A DNA stretch of 64,000 nucleotides from Lepidurus packardi (Eukaryota > Arthropoda > Branchiopoda > Notostraca > Triopsidae): contig JAKZAN010000177.1 of NCBI GenBank assembly GCA_023053545.1, positions 1-64,000 on the forward strand, read 5' to 3'. Within the stretch, counting starts at the first letter, position 1. Each line of letters begins with the position of its first letter. Below, one piece after another: positions 36,701-47,462 of the stretch. The translations under genes were made by a program, and so were the position numbers. The notes below the pieces were generated by a model. That model searched no databases. It saw only the letters and a list, made by a program, of their open reading frames with translations, and was not told where the DNA came from.

Positions 36701-39700
36701 CTGTGTCGCAGCTTGTCCCATGGTTCCTTCCCTATTCGGATACTCCTCCACCAGGACATGCGTGGCCACTTGCCCCTCTGGTTTTTACGCTTCTAACGAC
36801 AACTCTTCCAGACTGTGTGTTGGTCAATCGGACTGCTCGAACGCACTGGATCTGTATGCTGACAGCACTACTTCCACTTGTGTAGCTCGTTGTCCTTCTT
36901 CTCCCCCCATGTACAGCAGCAATATCACCCAGACCTGCGTCCTCACCTGTTCTCTGAATAGGGACATGTATGCTGACAATAGTTCTCGGAGATGCGTCTT
37001 CTATTGTTCTGCAGGCACCTTTGCCGATCCTCCTACTCGCTCTTGCCTCACCACATGTAGTGCCTCACACTACGCAGACAACTCGACCGGAAGATGCGTC
37101 ACAGTGTGTCCTGCTGGTTCCTTCGCTGATGCTCGACTCCGCATCTGTGTTGCTAGCTGTCCTGTGGATCCTGTCTACTACGGAGATACAGTTTCTGCCA
37201 CCTGTGTCGCGGTCTGCCCTGCCAACTCCTTCGGAAACCCTCTGACTCAGCAATGTGCTTACAATAGCCTCGGGACTTCTACATGTCCAAATGGCTACTT
37301 CGCTGATCCCTCCACCTATCTCTGCGTCCGAGTCTGCCCCATGAGGGAGAACACTTACGCAGACCCCGTTACTAAGAGGTGTGTCTCTGTATGTCCTGCT
37401 ACTTATTACTCTGACTTCTCTACGATGAGTTGCGTTCTCACCTGTCCGACTATGCCTTCTCTCTTCGCCGACACAGTGACCAGTGTTTGTGTGTCTTTGT
37501 GTCCGACTGGGTACTTCGCAGAAAACAACACTCGAATCTGCGTGTCTAGCTGTCCTAGTGGCAGTTGGGCTGACTCCTCGACTCGTCGCTGCGTCGCCAA
37601 CTGTACAGTGAACCCACTCACTTTCGCAGACAACTCTACATGGTCCTGCGTGGTCGCCTGCCCCCTTAATACTTACTCTAGCCTCGCGTCGCTGAGGTGC
37701 GTTACTGAATGTCCTGTCCATACTTACGCTGAGAATTCGGCTCGATCCTGCGTCAAAGTGTGTCCTTCTGGCCAGTTCGGCAGCAATACCACCAAAACAT
37801 GTGTTTCCGCCTGCACCATCGGATTTGGCGACCCTTCCAACAATTTGTGTGTGACTCAGTGTGCAGCTCTACCCCCCAGTTATGCCTAGCCAGGCAGTCG
37901 AAGATGTGTCCTCGACTGTCCCATCAACCTAGACAACCAACTCTTCGCCAACGATGCTTCCCGAGAATGCCTGCCTACCTGTCCCTTGGTCAACAGCACA
38001 TTCAGACAGTACCGGGAGAACACCACACGAAGGTGCGTCTACAACTGTGCTCCTGCTCTGGGCTCCTTTGCTGACGACATTACTGGCTACTGTGGGATGC
38101 AGTGTGTGGCTCCCAACTTTGCCGATCCGACCACTCGTACTTGTGTGCCTGTTTGCCCTGATCAGCCTCTCCTCTACGCAGATAACTCCAGCAGATCTTG
38201 TGTTCCCGTCTGTCCCAATCCCACCTTCGGCTAAAACACCACCAGGACTTGCGTGCTTCGGTGTCCCGCAAACTCGTTATCCTTACGTGAAAGTAACCTC
38301 TGCGTGCTGTACTGCCCCGCCACTCCGACACAGTATTTTGCAGACACTGTCACTGCCTTCTGCGTGGCTGTCTGTCCCTAGCCTTTCTACGGAGATCCTT
38401 CTACCCGTTCATGCGTCCGCGTGTGTCCATTAAACCAACTCTTGTTTGCCGACAACTCCACACGCCAGTGCGTCAGAACTTGTCCCCCTGGCAGCTACGC
38501 TGACAAGAAATCCATCTCCTGTGTGCTGGACTGTCCTCTCGCTATAGGCTCTGAGGCACCGACCTTTGCCGCCGACTACAACAACAAGTGTGTTGAGGAG
38601 TGCATGTTCCCATTATTTGCCTACCGTGAGACTCGTCGATGCTTGGCCTCGTGTCCCCTGAGACTATACGGCAACCAGACTGATCGCATCTGCTACGACT
38701 GCCCGACCCTGTGCCAGACATGCCTCGCACCCACTGTCTGCCTCACCTGCACTTCAGGAGTCTATCTTCAGGATGGTGCTTGCGTCAGTTCTTGCTCATC
38801 CGTGCCGATGCGCTATGCTCGTGACTCCAACATGACATGCGTGATGGGTGCTGGCTGCCGACCCCTCTTCGGTCTCAACTCCACCAATCGGTGCGCCACT
38901 GCATGTCCTTAGGGATTCTACGCGAACACTACGTTCTTCAGGTGCGAGGCCTGTCCCGAGACTTGCACGAGCTGCCGAGGACCCAGAAACTGTTCGGGAT
39001 GTGCTATTCTCACCCTGCCCTACGAGAGCTACTGCTATGGCTACTGCAACTCTACGGAGTTCATGTTCTACCTTCAGAATGGCACCTGTACTGGCAGCTG
39101 TCCCGCGGGCACCTACCAGAACATTCTGACATGCGCCAGCTGTGCCACTGTCTGCACTACTTGTTGGGGCACTGCCACAAACTGTACTAAGTGCAGCAAT
39201 GGTCTTTATCTGCAAGACTTGGTTTGCTCTTCTTCGTGCAGAACAGGGTTTAAGCCAGACACAAACTTAGTATGCAGGAGCTGCGGCAATTGTACGGATG
39301 TGCTGACATATGTGGTGAACTCAACGACAACCAATGGACAAAACATGTTTTATATGACCTTTAACAATCCAGTGACAGTCGACGGGAACATATCGACTAT
39401 TATCAACGTTGTTAGTAAGACTTCGAAAAGAGCACTACAGGCCTCGTCAAATTCCTCCCCTAAAATCGTGCAAATCGACTAAAATACCTTCGCTATTCTT
39501 TTGCCCGAAGGAGTCAATGCCTCTAATTACTAACTTCAAATCCTCTCTCCCGAAAAAATACGTGATCAGAACGGAAACCTCCCCACCACTACCAGAGCAG
39601 AAGTTGTCATCGCAGTTTCTGAAATCTACACTCCCTATTACAGTCAATCACTCTCTAACTTCGCACTCTTCGTCGCTGCAGTCTGCTGGCTCAGCTCGCC

Positions 39701-41405
39701 CTTCGACAACGAGGTACAGAGCCTCGTCCAGCTCTTCTTCCTCCACTACTTCATCGGCACCACCTTCCCCCTCAACCTCCACAACTTCCTCGCTGCTCTT
39801 CGCTTCTCCACATTCTCCTGGGTTCCCAACCCCTTCGCTCCTCTCCTGCCTCCTGCAGTCCGCAGAGCCAACATCCCTCCCAAGGTCACCGATATCTTTG
39901 GCGACTTCCTCTTCCTCCGCAATGGTGGCTACCTCTTCGTCTTCATCCTTGCCGTCACCCTCATCTTCGCACTCGTCAAGCTCCTCACGGTCCCAGAAAT
40001 CAACAGGTTCAAGAGTGTTCGAGTCTGGTTCGAAGACGTGCTCCAGGAGAAGTGGAAATTCGCAGTCCAGTCGTCCTGTGTCTCTGTGCTTGTCGTGCCT
40101 CTTTGCCTCACAGTCTTCCTGCACTTCCGTGACTACACCATCTACGACTCGACCACAGCTTTGTCCATCGGCTTGTCGTGGCTTGCCTTCTTACTATTCC
40201 TGGCGCTGATCGCCGGCAGTCTGCTCCGAGTCCTCAGCTTCTACAGACAGAACCCTCAACTCGTGGAGTCGCTGCACAAAGCTACCGACCTCATCCTGCA
40301 GGAGAAGGAGTACCACCTGCTCAACAGCCAGAACGAGTTCCTCTTCAACATGAAGAAGATCGACCTGCGCAACGTCCACTACCCCAAGATCAACGGCGAG
40401 AACATCCTCCCCTTCACCTGCGTCTACCGTTTCGACCTCCTCAGTCTCCTCTGTCCTTCCGTCCTCCATGTCCGCGCCCTCCTCCTCTCTCTCGTGGTGG
40501 TCCTGGCCATGTCTTCGCCCGTCCTCCAAGTCAGTCTCATGATCGTCGTCAACTTCCCAGTGTTGCTGTACTTCGTGCGGGTCCGTCCCTTCACGTTCAA
40601 GTGGCGACGCATGCGTCTGCGTAACTACATGCGCATCTTCAATGAGGTTGGGCTGCTGGCAGTAGAGGCCATGTTCCTGGTGTTCTCAGTGATGGACCGA
40701 GACGGAGGAAGCGTGATGATGAAAGAGAGAGTGTCGCTGGGTATTGCGTACGGAATGCTGGGAGTGCTGTCAGTCAACCTGGTGTACCTGGTGTTGCGAG
40801 TGTACGTGGAAGGAGAGCGGAGGCTGTGGCAGAAGTTGATCAAGACAGAGTGTTTCCAGGCGAACTTCCCAGAACTTGCGGAAGAACTGGAGAACGAGAA
40901 GCTGAAGAAGAAAGACCTGCGGGCACTGACGAAGAAGCTGGACAGGAAGGCCAAAGAGGCAGTGAGTACGATGCTGAAGAAGCTTCGAGATAAAACCGGT
41001 CACAACGAGTTGAGACCTCAGACTCAAGAGAGGCAAAGGTCAGTAATAACAGAATAGAACAAAATTACATTCTTCGAGAAGGATAAGACTTCAACAAGCA
41101 ATAGTGATTCGACCCTCTCCAGAGAAAAAAGGAAGAATCTCATCCAGAATATATTCGCGGAGACGGGCGCCAAACACTAAGATCAGCGCAAAGAATGGAC
41201 CAACCTCAAGATGGTCTCGTCCGAACGCAAAGACCCCCACGCCAAAGCAGAAGAAGAAGAGCTGCAGCCGACCTAGTATGAGGAATACGAGGAGGAGATC
41301 CAGATCAAGGTATCTGAACTGGATAAGTACGTCTACTTGTCCAACAAGAGCAAGGATGCCAAGAGTTACTGCAACGTCTTCGAAGTCGAAGGGCTGACAC
41401 TTTGA
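27769..41405 (+). CDS. Giant Cys-rich repeat membrane protein (about 4,540 codons), 5' part with frame breaks
   Basis: A signal peptide (LGKFLLLCLLIQATTS) at 27769 leads into Cys-rich furin-like/EGF-like repeats. These are first of C-x2-C-type (28.0-29.9 kb), then a ~150-residue non-repetitive domain (29.9-30.3 kb), then roughly a hundred units of about 25-28 residues built as C-V-x2-C-P-x-G-x-[FY]-[AG]-D-x2-[ST]-x2-C (30.5-39.3 kb). From 39.5 kb there is a strand-rich linker, about eight to nine transmembrane helices (39.64-40.8 kb) and a charged cytoplasmic tail ending at TGA 41403-41405. From 32.94 kb to the end one frame is open for 8.4 kb. Upstream, 12 single-base frame breaks interrupt it (near 28.03, 28.11, 28.46, 29.84, 30.89, 31.01, 31.21, 31.70, 31.99, 32.18, 32.57 and 32.94 kb). 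The likely role is cell-surface or lorica/stalk adhesion, by analogy with ciliate giant Cys-rich proteins. Confidence 0.8.
28116..28702 (+). repeat. Direct duplication inside the giant gene, 235 bp at 352-bp spacing
   Basis: Bases 28116-28350 and 28468-28702 are near-identical copies (shared stretches such as GGACCTACGATCAATGAGTG), encoding the same Cys-rich module (NTCRT..YQYIQSTSIR...CIDGQYVISTSNR). The second copy is cut off exactly where the telomeric tract begins, with loss of two bases relative to copy one. Confidence 0.9.
28706..28908 (+). repeat. Interstitial telomeric tract, (GGGGTT)n
   Basis: About 33 GGGGTT units lie in the middle of the giant gene. Three units have five Gs (28796-28800, 28845-28849, 28900-28904). 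The orientation is that of a right-end telomere for the sequence to its left. It spans 201 bp plus GG, and the coding frame is the same before and after it. It would translate to Trp-Gly, Gly-Leu and Val-Gly dipeptide runs. It could be real, a collapsed alternative telomere-addition site, or a misassembly. Confidence 0.95.
30550..39300 (+). repeat. Cys-rich protein repeat array (~75-84 bp units)
   Basis: A diverged tandem array encodes C-V-x2-C-P...[YF]-[AG]-D...C units. Recurrent DNA words (TGTGTC..CTTGTCC, GCTGACTC..ACC) are spread through 8.7 kb. The unit number is about one hundred, estimated from length divided by unit size. Diversity between units is high, so this is an old array rather than a recent expansion, except for the duplication upstream at 28.1-28.7 kb. 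Confidence 0.85.
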
Positions 41406-41568
41406 GATCAAAACTTATGTGACTAGATCTAAAGCAGTTGACAATATGATAGATTCTATGTCTACACCATATATTTTCGAATAGTTAGAAATATAAGAGT
41501 GGAGGCGGCATGGTTGAAAAATGGTAGCAACTTGGTTCATAGAGGGATGACTCTGGCTTCTGCAGCCA

Positions 41569-42432
41569 TCACTTGTAGATGATATCATAGTGACCAGGTC
41601 GGTACAGGAGTTCGGTCTTGATTTTGGCGGCGTCTGCATCCTCAGGAAATACGATGGTCGTGGGCTCCAGATTATTGATGTTGCCATCCAGGTACACAAT
41701 CTTGATAGGCGTGAACTCCATATACGACAACAGTGCCATTATCTGGATCTGGTCTGCCTCCTTGTCGATCTGTTCTACCTCGGTCTGGCAGAAGTGCTCG
41801 ATTGGCAACCCGTTATCGATAAACATCTCGTACAGCTCGGCGTTATTCTTCAACTGGGCAGACGTGAGCAGCCTCAGCATCAGCACCAGGTAGTTGGATG
41901 TGGTGGGTTCGCGGAACATCTCCACCAAATCACTGGTTTTCATGCTAGCCTTCAATGACTACAGCTTCTCGATGAACAATTCCTGCACGTCTTCGAAGAC
42001 GAGACCTTCGAATCCTGCCTTCTTGAGGAATTCTTTCGAGTCCTTGATCTTCTGGAGAAGTTGTGTTTTCAACGTCTCATTGTTATCGACGAGGATGATT
42101 TCGAAGACTCTGAACAGATATGCTCTGTAGAAGCAACTACCATCCCTGCGGGTCTTCCGGTAGGAATGATAGCCTTTTTTTGAAATCTCAATGATCTTCA
42201 TGATGAAGGCTTCATTGCCACAGAACTACGCCTGCAGAATTTCTAGAGAATTCTTGTCCCCGATCAGGGGTGACTCATTCTCAATCTCCTCCCGGATCAT
42301 GTTATGCTGTTGCTCAATGAGTTCATACTCGGTGGGTCCAGAATGGAGGGTCTGCAGGGTGGAAGACGCAGACGCGGAATCCTGGCTCGCAACGGGTTGG
42401 GAGGCTGACTGGGTCGAGGGCTCGGGCTCCAT
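41569..42432 (-). CDS. Otubain-type deubiquitinase (OTUB1-like)
   Basis: A 287-aa single-exon protein of the peptidase C65 (otubain) family, which cleaves ubiquitin chains. The N-terminal 50 residues are Ser/Gln/Ala-rich and disordered. The catalytic region has YRKTRRDGSCFYRAYLF (Asp and nucleophile Cys of DGxCFYRA), the middle segment TSNYLVLMLRLLTS and the C-terminal LLYRPGHYDIIYK (catalytic His). Two TAG codons are read as Glu, one just before the FCGNEAF segment where OTUB1 also has Glu. The length is close to human OTUB1 (271 aa). It is convergent with the giant gene, with 163 bp between stop codons. Confidence 0.93.
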
Positions 42433-42547
42433 GTTTAGAGATCAATTCTAATAGATAGATTAAGAGTATATTTGAATATCATCAATAGGTACACATGTCA
42501 ACACTTCAGAATGACACTATCTTCCAAGAGAAATGAATCAACTACAA

Positions 42548-43842
42548 TCATCTACGCTTTTAACCCTGGTCCATGTACCACCCGAGCAACTCTTCGGTGT
42601 CGATGAACCGATGCTCATGTGACTTCGCCCCCAGCACCACCACTATTATGTGCGGAGTGGCTGTCTCTCCGCTTCTGTGGTACATCGTTGCCAGACACCC
42701 CCCTGCCTTCGGCGTGTACCCTGTTTTCCCTCCCCGACACCCGAAAATCCCCAAAAGCTTATTAGTATTGGTCCAGAGTACGCCCTTCCGGTACATCTTC
42801 TTATTTCGGTAGATTCTCGTCTCTCCTTTGTAGTCCTTGGTGCCTATGATTATTCTAAACAGCGCGTTGGCGCAGGAGTAGAGGCTGAGACGCAGGAGAT
42901 CTTCGCAGCAGCTGTAGTTGTTCCTGTAGTCAAGACCGTGAGGATTGGTGAACCTGCTGCTCTTCATACCGATCTTCCTGGAGGTGGCGTTCATGGCCTC
43001 CACGAACTCCGCTAGATAGTCTTCTATGTTTTCTTCATCCTACGTCAAGTCGATACTTCTGATTTCTACAGCACAGCTTCTGAGGATGTATAAAGAAATT
43101 ATCTGGTTCTAAAGGGGTCAGTACATTTTAGAGTTTCTGCGTCTCCCATCCGGTCAAAATATAGAATAGCCCCCAGGTTTTCAGCCAGGACGTTGGCTGC
43201 GTCGTTACCGCTCGGCAGCATCAGTCCGTACAGTAGGTCTTGCACATTGATCCATTCGTAGCTCTGGAGACTGGCCAGTGTGCCTGTCACTTCTACTGCT
43301 GTGTCCGTGACTCGGAAGTACGTGTCTTTGAGGTCGAGGTGGTACGCTTAGCACAGTTCGATACTGACTATCGCTGTGAGCATCTTGGTAAGACTGGCTA
43401 TTTATCTGCGAGTTTTGGGATTGTAACCTAAAAACATGCCTACTAAATGATATATACTCTTGACTGTTTGGTTGAGATCGCTATCGTATATGATCCAAGA
43501 TTTAGAGGACACCCTGGGCGTGGTCACATTGCGACTCAACTCGCTAGTCTTGTAGTTGTAAGAGACACCAGAGGGTTATTATTCCAGGGCGGAAGAAGTT
43601 GTGGCTTCAGAGAGTCCTTTAGCCCTCGCGCCAATGGTACGGTGGTTCAGTTGTCTGCTTGCTGAGAGTTGGCGGTCAGACTTCACCTTAGCATATGAAG
43701 GCAAAGATCCTGCTTTTTTATTAGAGAGTTTGGGGAGTATAATCTGTGGAGGTTCTAGCTGTAGGTTGGTGTGATGTAATTCTTGCGATCTTTTGGAGGG
43801 TAGGAAGAGAGAGGCGTGCTCAGGGGGTATGCGGGGATTCAT
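42548..43842 (-). CDS. Bacterial-type D-Ala-D-Ala carboxypeptidase-like serine peptidase (S11)
   Basis: A 411-aa protein in two exons, with a 59-nt intron at 43066-43124. The codon spanning the junction is T|AA, a Glu made by splicing. All three S11 active-site boxes are present: REIASLTKMLTA (SxxK), LPSGNDAA (SxN) and GGKTGYTPKAGGC (KTG). Between them, WIIYDSDLNQTV, MNATSRKIGMKSSRFTNPHGL and a C-terminal LGAKSHEHRF/LGWYM match the family order. The first ~110 residues are a Ser/Lys/Gln-rich extension without an obvious signal peptide. A longer frame up to 43974 would add a hydrophobic start, so targeting is unclear. S11 enzymes normally trim peptidoglycan. In a bacterivorous ciliate it may digest food-bacterial walls, which is inference. 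Introns and UAR codons show it is ciliate DNA, not contamination. Confidence 0.88.
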
Positions 43843-44038
43843 AAGATGGCAGTCCCGCAAGAAGGAAAAGTTAATCACTATAATAGTTTTATTGGTGGAT
43901 AGTGAAGGAAGGGATATTCGGGGTATGACTATCAGTTTCCATAAAGCAAGATAAAAGTAATAACCGAAAATCATGTTGCCAGCACGAACGAGCTCATATT
44001 GTACGGACTAAGAATAAAGTGACAGATGTTTGGGGCAG

Positions 44039-44819
44039 TCACACGGTCAAGCTCAGGAAATAGCGGTATGGCACCATCAGTATTCCATCGATCTTTTTCT
44101 GGTGTTTGTGGGTGACCCTGCTCAGGACGTGAGCTGTAATCAGTCCAGTGAACACGTCCATAAAGTAGTTCTGCTTCAGGACGAGGGTTAGGGTTGCAGA
44201 AGCAACGCAGAAGAAGGCAGTAATATAGGCCAAGGGACGGCGTTGGAGAATGTTCCACTCGAGAGCCGTGAGGAGGAGAAGTGCAGATTGCCCATGGAAA
44301 AAGTAGTCGAAACGGTAGCGTTAGGACATGAGGAGCGAGGGCAGAGGCGACATTTTCTCGAAAGTATCCGGAATTTATCTCGTTTGGAAGAGTATCTAGG
44401 AGCCGAAAGACTGGTGAGAGGAATTTATTACATTAAGCAGAGCTTTGGAGAGGCCCAGTACACCCGCAGCAAAGGGGTATCGGAAGGTTTCTACGTACAG
44501 CGCCCAGTATACCAGCATGGACACAAAGGAGACATCAGTCAACAGATTCATGCAAGCCTGGAGTCCGACTGCCAGCCCTGCATTCCTCCTCATCCAGTTG
44601 GTAGCTGGCGTCAGAGAATCGAGCACCACGTCCTGAATGCAGGACACTTCGTCAAAAGGCTGAGCCGAATATGAATTAGTAGGGCATTACTAGTGAGGAA
44701 GCACCGACGAGGATCACGCACACTGCTCCGATTGTGATTAGAAGCCTGTACCAGAGAAACCTGGCGGCAGAGTCAGGAAAAGAAGGCTTGAAAGGGTCGC
44801 GTGTTTCGTGAGAGTCCAT
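44039..44819 (-). CDS. PAP2_C-like multi-pass membrane protein (sphingomyelin-synthase fold)
   Basis: A 242-aa protein in three exons, with introns of 31 nt (44660-44690) and 21 nt (44411-44431). It has about six membrane segments: YRLLITIGAVCVILVG, MNLLTDVSFVSMLVYWALYV, a segment before FDYFFHGQSALLLLTALEW, ITAFFCVASATLTLVL and FMDVFTGLITAHVL. The spacing of FDYFFHGQSA to KQNYFMDVFTGLI mirrors the H-H-D catalytic region of PAP2_C lipid phosphatases/sphingomyelin synthases (DMFFSGHTA...HYTIDV). However, SGH reads HGQ and the second His is Asn, so the catalytic triad is degenerate. It may be a lipid transferase relative with changed chemistry or a non-enzymatic member. Confidence 0.65.
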
Positions 44820-45085
44820 ACTCAGGTAGGCAATTTTTATAATATTATTGAACAACTAGAGCGCCGCTCAAAACTGTTGGCCGTCAACCACCTTATCCAG
44901 GACTACCACCACATCAGATCCTGAGCGATGGGTTAGACTCTTAAATACCAAGCAACTCTCGCCTAGGAACTTGTTCCTAAATCCTAAGCATACTCTCAGT
45001 CTATACGCTCTTCGCGACTTACCAATTTATTTATCTACCAAAACATACATAACTTCATAATACACCTTTGCATCTCATCCTCACT

Positions 45086-45464
45086 ATGCAATACCCTCAA
45101 CTCTCGCCTGACCAATCCCTCAACTACCAGCTCCTCCAAGAGATGTCCGCCCTCCCCCAGTCCCACCCGCCAACCACTCCCCTCTAAACGTAACTCCCGC
45201 CATAAAAACACCCAAATTCATAGTGAGGTCAAATGTTGGAATTGCTGCCGTGGTCAGACTATCCCTGCGTGGGCGCCTAAGTACAGATGTTACTTCTGCG
45301 ATAAAATCAGTAAATGTCTGCCAAAATACAGCAATTTCAAATGTGGGAACTGCTATGTACGAGTAGTCTACGCAGCTTCGAGTCGGAGCGAGGTGGTGAG
45401 GTGCACCAAGTGCTCAGTTCTGAATCGAGTAAAGGATGCGAGTCAGGCAGGCATGAAGTATTGA
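45086..45464 (+). CDS. Small zinc-ribbon protein, LSD1-type fingers
   Basis: A 114-aa protein in two exons, with a 34-nt intron at 45190-45223 that restores the frame. Four CxxC knuckles follow one another: CWNC, CYFC, CGNC and CTKC. The pattern FKCGNCYVRVVYAASSRSE followed by VVRCTKC fits the zf-LSD1 motif (CxxC...VxCxxC). The N-terminal 38 residues are Gln/Pro/Ser-rich. The function is unknown; LSD1-type fingers mediate protein or DNA contacts in plants and protists. It is invisible to a standard-code ORF search. Confidence 0.75.
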
Positions 45465-45634
45465 CTTTGAAAATTATGGATATGGTGTGCGTGTTCAGGA
45501 TTCGCAATGTTTTCAGATTAAGGAAACCAATAAAGACTGATGTAGAATGCGAAGAGAGCTGCTTCAGGAATTTAATGCTATATGACAGTTATCATTTAAA
45601 TTCATCCCGGATTCCTTACTGCCAATCCTAGACC

Positions 45635-47118
45635 ATGAACCTTAACGCCAGCCTCATCGACAGCGACCAAGACAGCTCTTACCTCGAAGTCAATACTTCC
45701 CAGATGCCCCTTAGAAGCCCCCTCAAACCCAAAACCACTGCTGCAGAAGATCAAAAATACCAGTCTACTTTTTCTCAGCTATCCTTAGCGAGAAGCGACT
45801 TGCGAGTCCTGAAACAAGAGAACACCTGGCTAAATACTGCCAAGCTGGGACTGTAGGAAGAAAACAACACACTAAAAGATATCCTGCGGCAGAAGAAAAG
45901 TGTGATCAGCAAAATGCAGGAACAGACCCATGAAAAAAGCCTGCAGCTCGGATGGTTGGAAGGCGAGCTCAAGCAAGCCAGGGAGCATGAACATCAGATG
46001 CTCACTAGCATCGGTGAGTACAAAGAACGTAAGGCAACCCATCCATCATATCAGAAATTAAGAACATGATGCTGCAGATCGAAAAGGCATAGCAGCGAGG
46101 CAGGTAGTTCCAGCAGGAATCGGTGCAGAAATAAAAGGATCTGCAGGCGCAACTGGCTGTCCAGGAGGCTCAAAGCGTCGAAAACCTCAAATCGGCAAGA
46201 CTCCAGGAACAACTCGAAACCACCCTCCACAAAATCCAGTCCAATATCTCCATGCATTCTCTGCAGTCCTCATCCGAATCCTCTGATTAAGGAAGTGCCT
46301 TCCGAAATATAATGACTGCACAAGGGGGCCTTGAGGTTACGATCCACAACCTGACTAGCTATATCAACACATTTCTCTTGCCTAACCTCAGTCAGACCAC
46401 GAGATCTCTCGAGTAGTCGCGACACAAACTCAGCTAATCACAGGCTAAGTTCATAGAAATCGAGAAACAGCTCCTCAGAAAGGATCAGGAAATTCTTACC
46501 ATAAGCAAGAGGCTCGACTAGGAAAGCGAGAAAAGCACTGGGCTACTAAATCAACTAAAAAAATTGGCTATTGAGGAGAACAAAGCTATCGTATGTAGCA
46601 GCACCCGACTCCAAGAGCTGACCTAGCGGAACGAGGAACTTAGTGACTAGATAGATTCCCTGCGAACGGATTTGGAAATAGCATAAAAACAATCTCTGAT
46701 AGCATATCTCCCCATATTGAGACCCTTTTTACCAGAAGAACTTGTACCTCTGCTAAATGAACTGACGGATACCAATGAGTCTTACAGGCAGTAGACTCTC
46801 AGAGGCTCAATGCGCATGAATCTGCTCAAGTAGATTGAAAAATTAGCAGGGTTAGAGCTACGCTAGAAAGAGCATTTAAGAGGCATGGAACTATAGGCAA
46901 ATTTCTTGAGACCTGAAGTGACTCGGTTGAACGGAGAGAAGGAGCTGCTGAAGATCAAAGTGGAGAACTTGCAGCGAGCATATGAGCATGCAGTGGACGA
47001 CTACCGACGGTCAGTAAGATGCGGAGCGCTGAGCACAGTGAGCCGAGAAGGGCGTCGAAGGGGGTATGATTACGAGTCGGATAAAGAAAACATGTTTTCA
47101 GGGAACACCTTTAAATGA
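45635..47118 (+). CDS. Coiled-coil protein, 480 aa
   Basis: Two exons with a 41-nt intron at 46014-46054. After ~40 polar residues (MNLNASLIDSDQDSS...) almost the whole chain is heptad-rich: LSLARSDLRVLKQENTWL, LQLGWLEGELKQAREHEHQM, LQEQLETTLHKIQ and RKDQEILTISKRLDEESEK. Over 20 in-frame UAR codons between 45854 and 46900 read as Glu, which suits a coiled coil and makes this one of the most UAR-dense genes here. The C-terminus is basic and Tyr/Arg-rich. Likely a basal-body, ciliary or cytoskeletal scaffold, by composition only. Confidence 0.78.
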
Positions 47119-47216
47119 TGAATAAAATGGGAGTGCATAATTAGCTAAATATTTGGAGACTGTCTTGTGGCTATAATTACAATTAATACGCAATAGACAC
47201 CAGCACATCATACGCC

Positions 47217-47390
47217 ATGAGACAGAAAGTTTTCACCCAGGCCTACTTCCTAATCAAGTCCAACCCCAGCTACATGCACTCCTTCCTCAAGAGAATCAAG
47301 GCAGTCGGCTTCAACATGTCTTTCGCTGGCCTCTTCTTCTGGACCATGGTCCCTGTCAGACTCCCCGGCGCCCAAGAGCACCTTCAATGA
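47217..47390 (+). CDS. Small 57-aa protein with one membrane segment
   Basis: An ATG-to-TGA frame of 57 codons: a basic, amphipathic N-terminal half (KVFTQAYFLIKSNPSYMHSFLKRIK) cut here for brevity to its sense, then a hydrophobic span (FNMSFAGLFFWTMVPVRLP) and a short polar tail. G/C-rich codon positions resemble neighbouring genes. Size and layout suggest a small subunit of a membrane complex, for example mitochondrial. It sits alone between the coiled-coil gene and EB1, 72 bp from the EB1 stop. Confidence 0.5.
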   Translation: MRQKVFTQAYFLIKSNPSYMHSFLKRIKAVGFNMSFAGLFFWTMVPVRLPGAQEHLQ

Positions 47391-47462
47391 TCCCACTGTA
47401 TTCGGTCAAAGGATGTACCTAACTCACACGCTACAACACTTCTAACAATATGCAGAGTCTGA

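Noticed and set aside
39409..40209. 266-codon Ser/Pro-rich plus-strand ORF
   Set aside because: It is a +1 frame shadow of the membrane domain of the giant gene, whose frame is continuous here once TAA is read as Glu.
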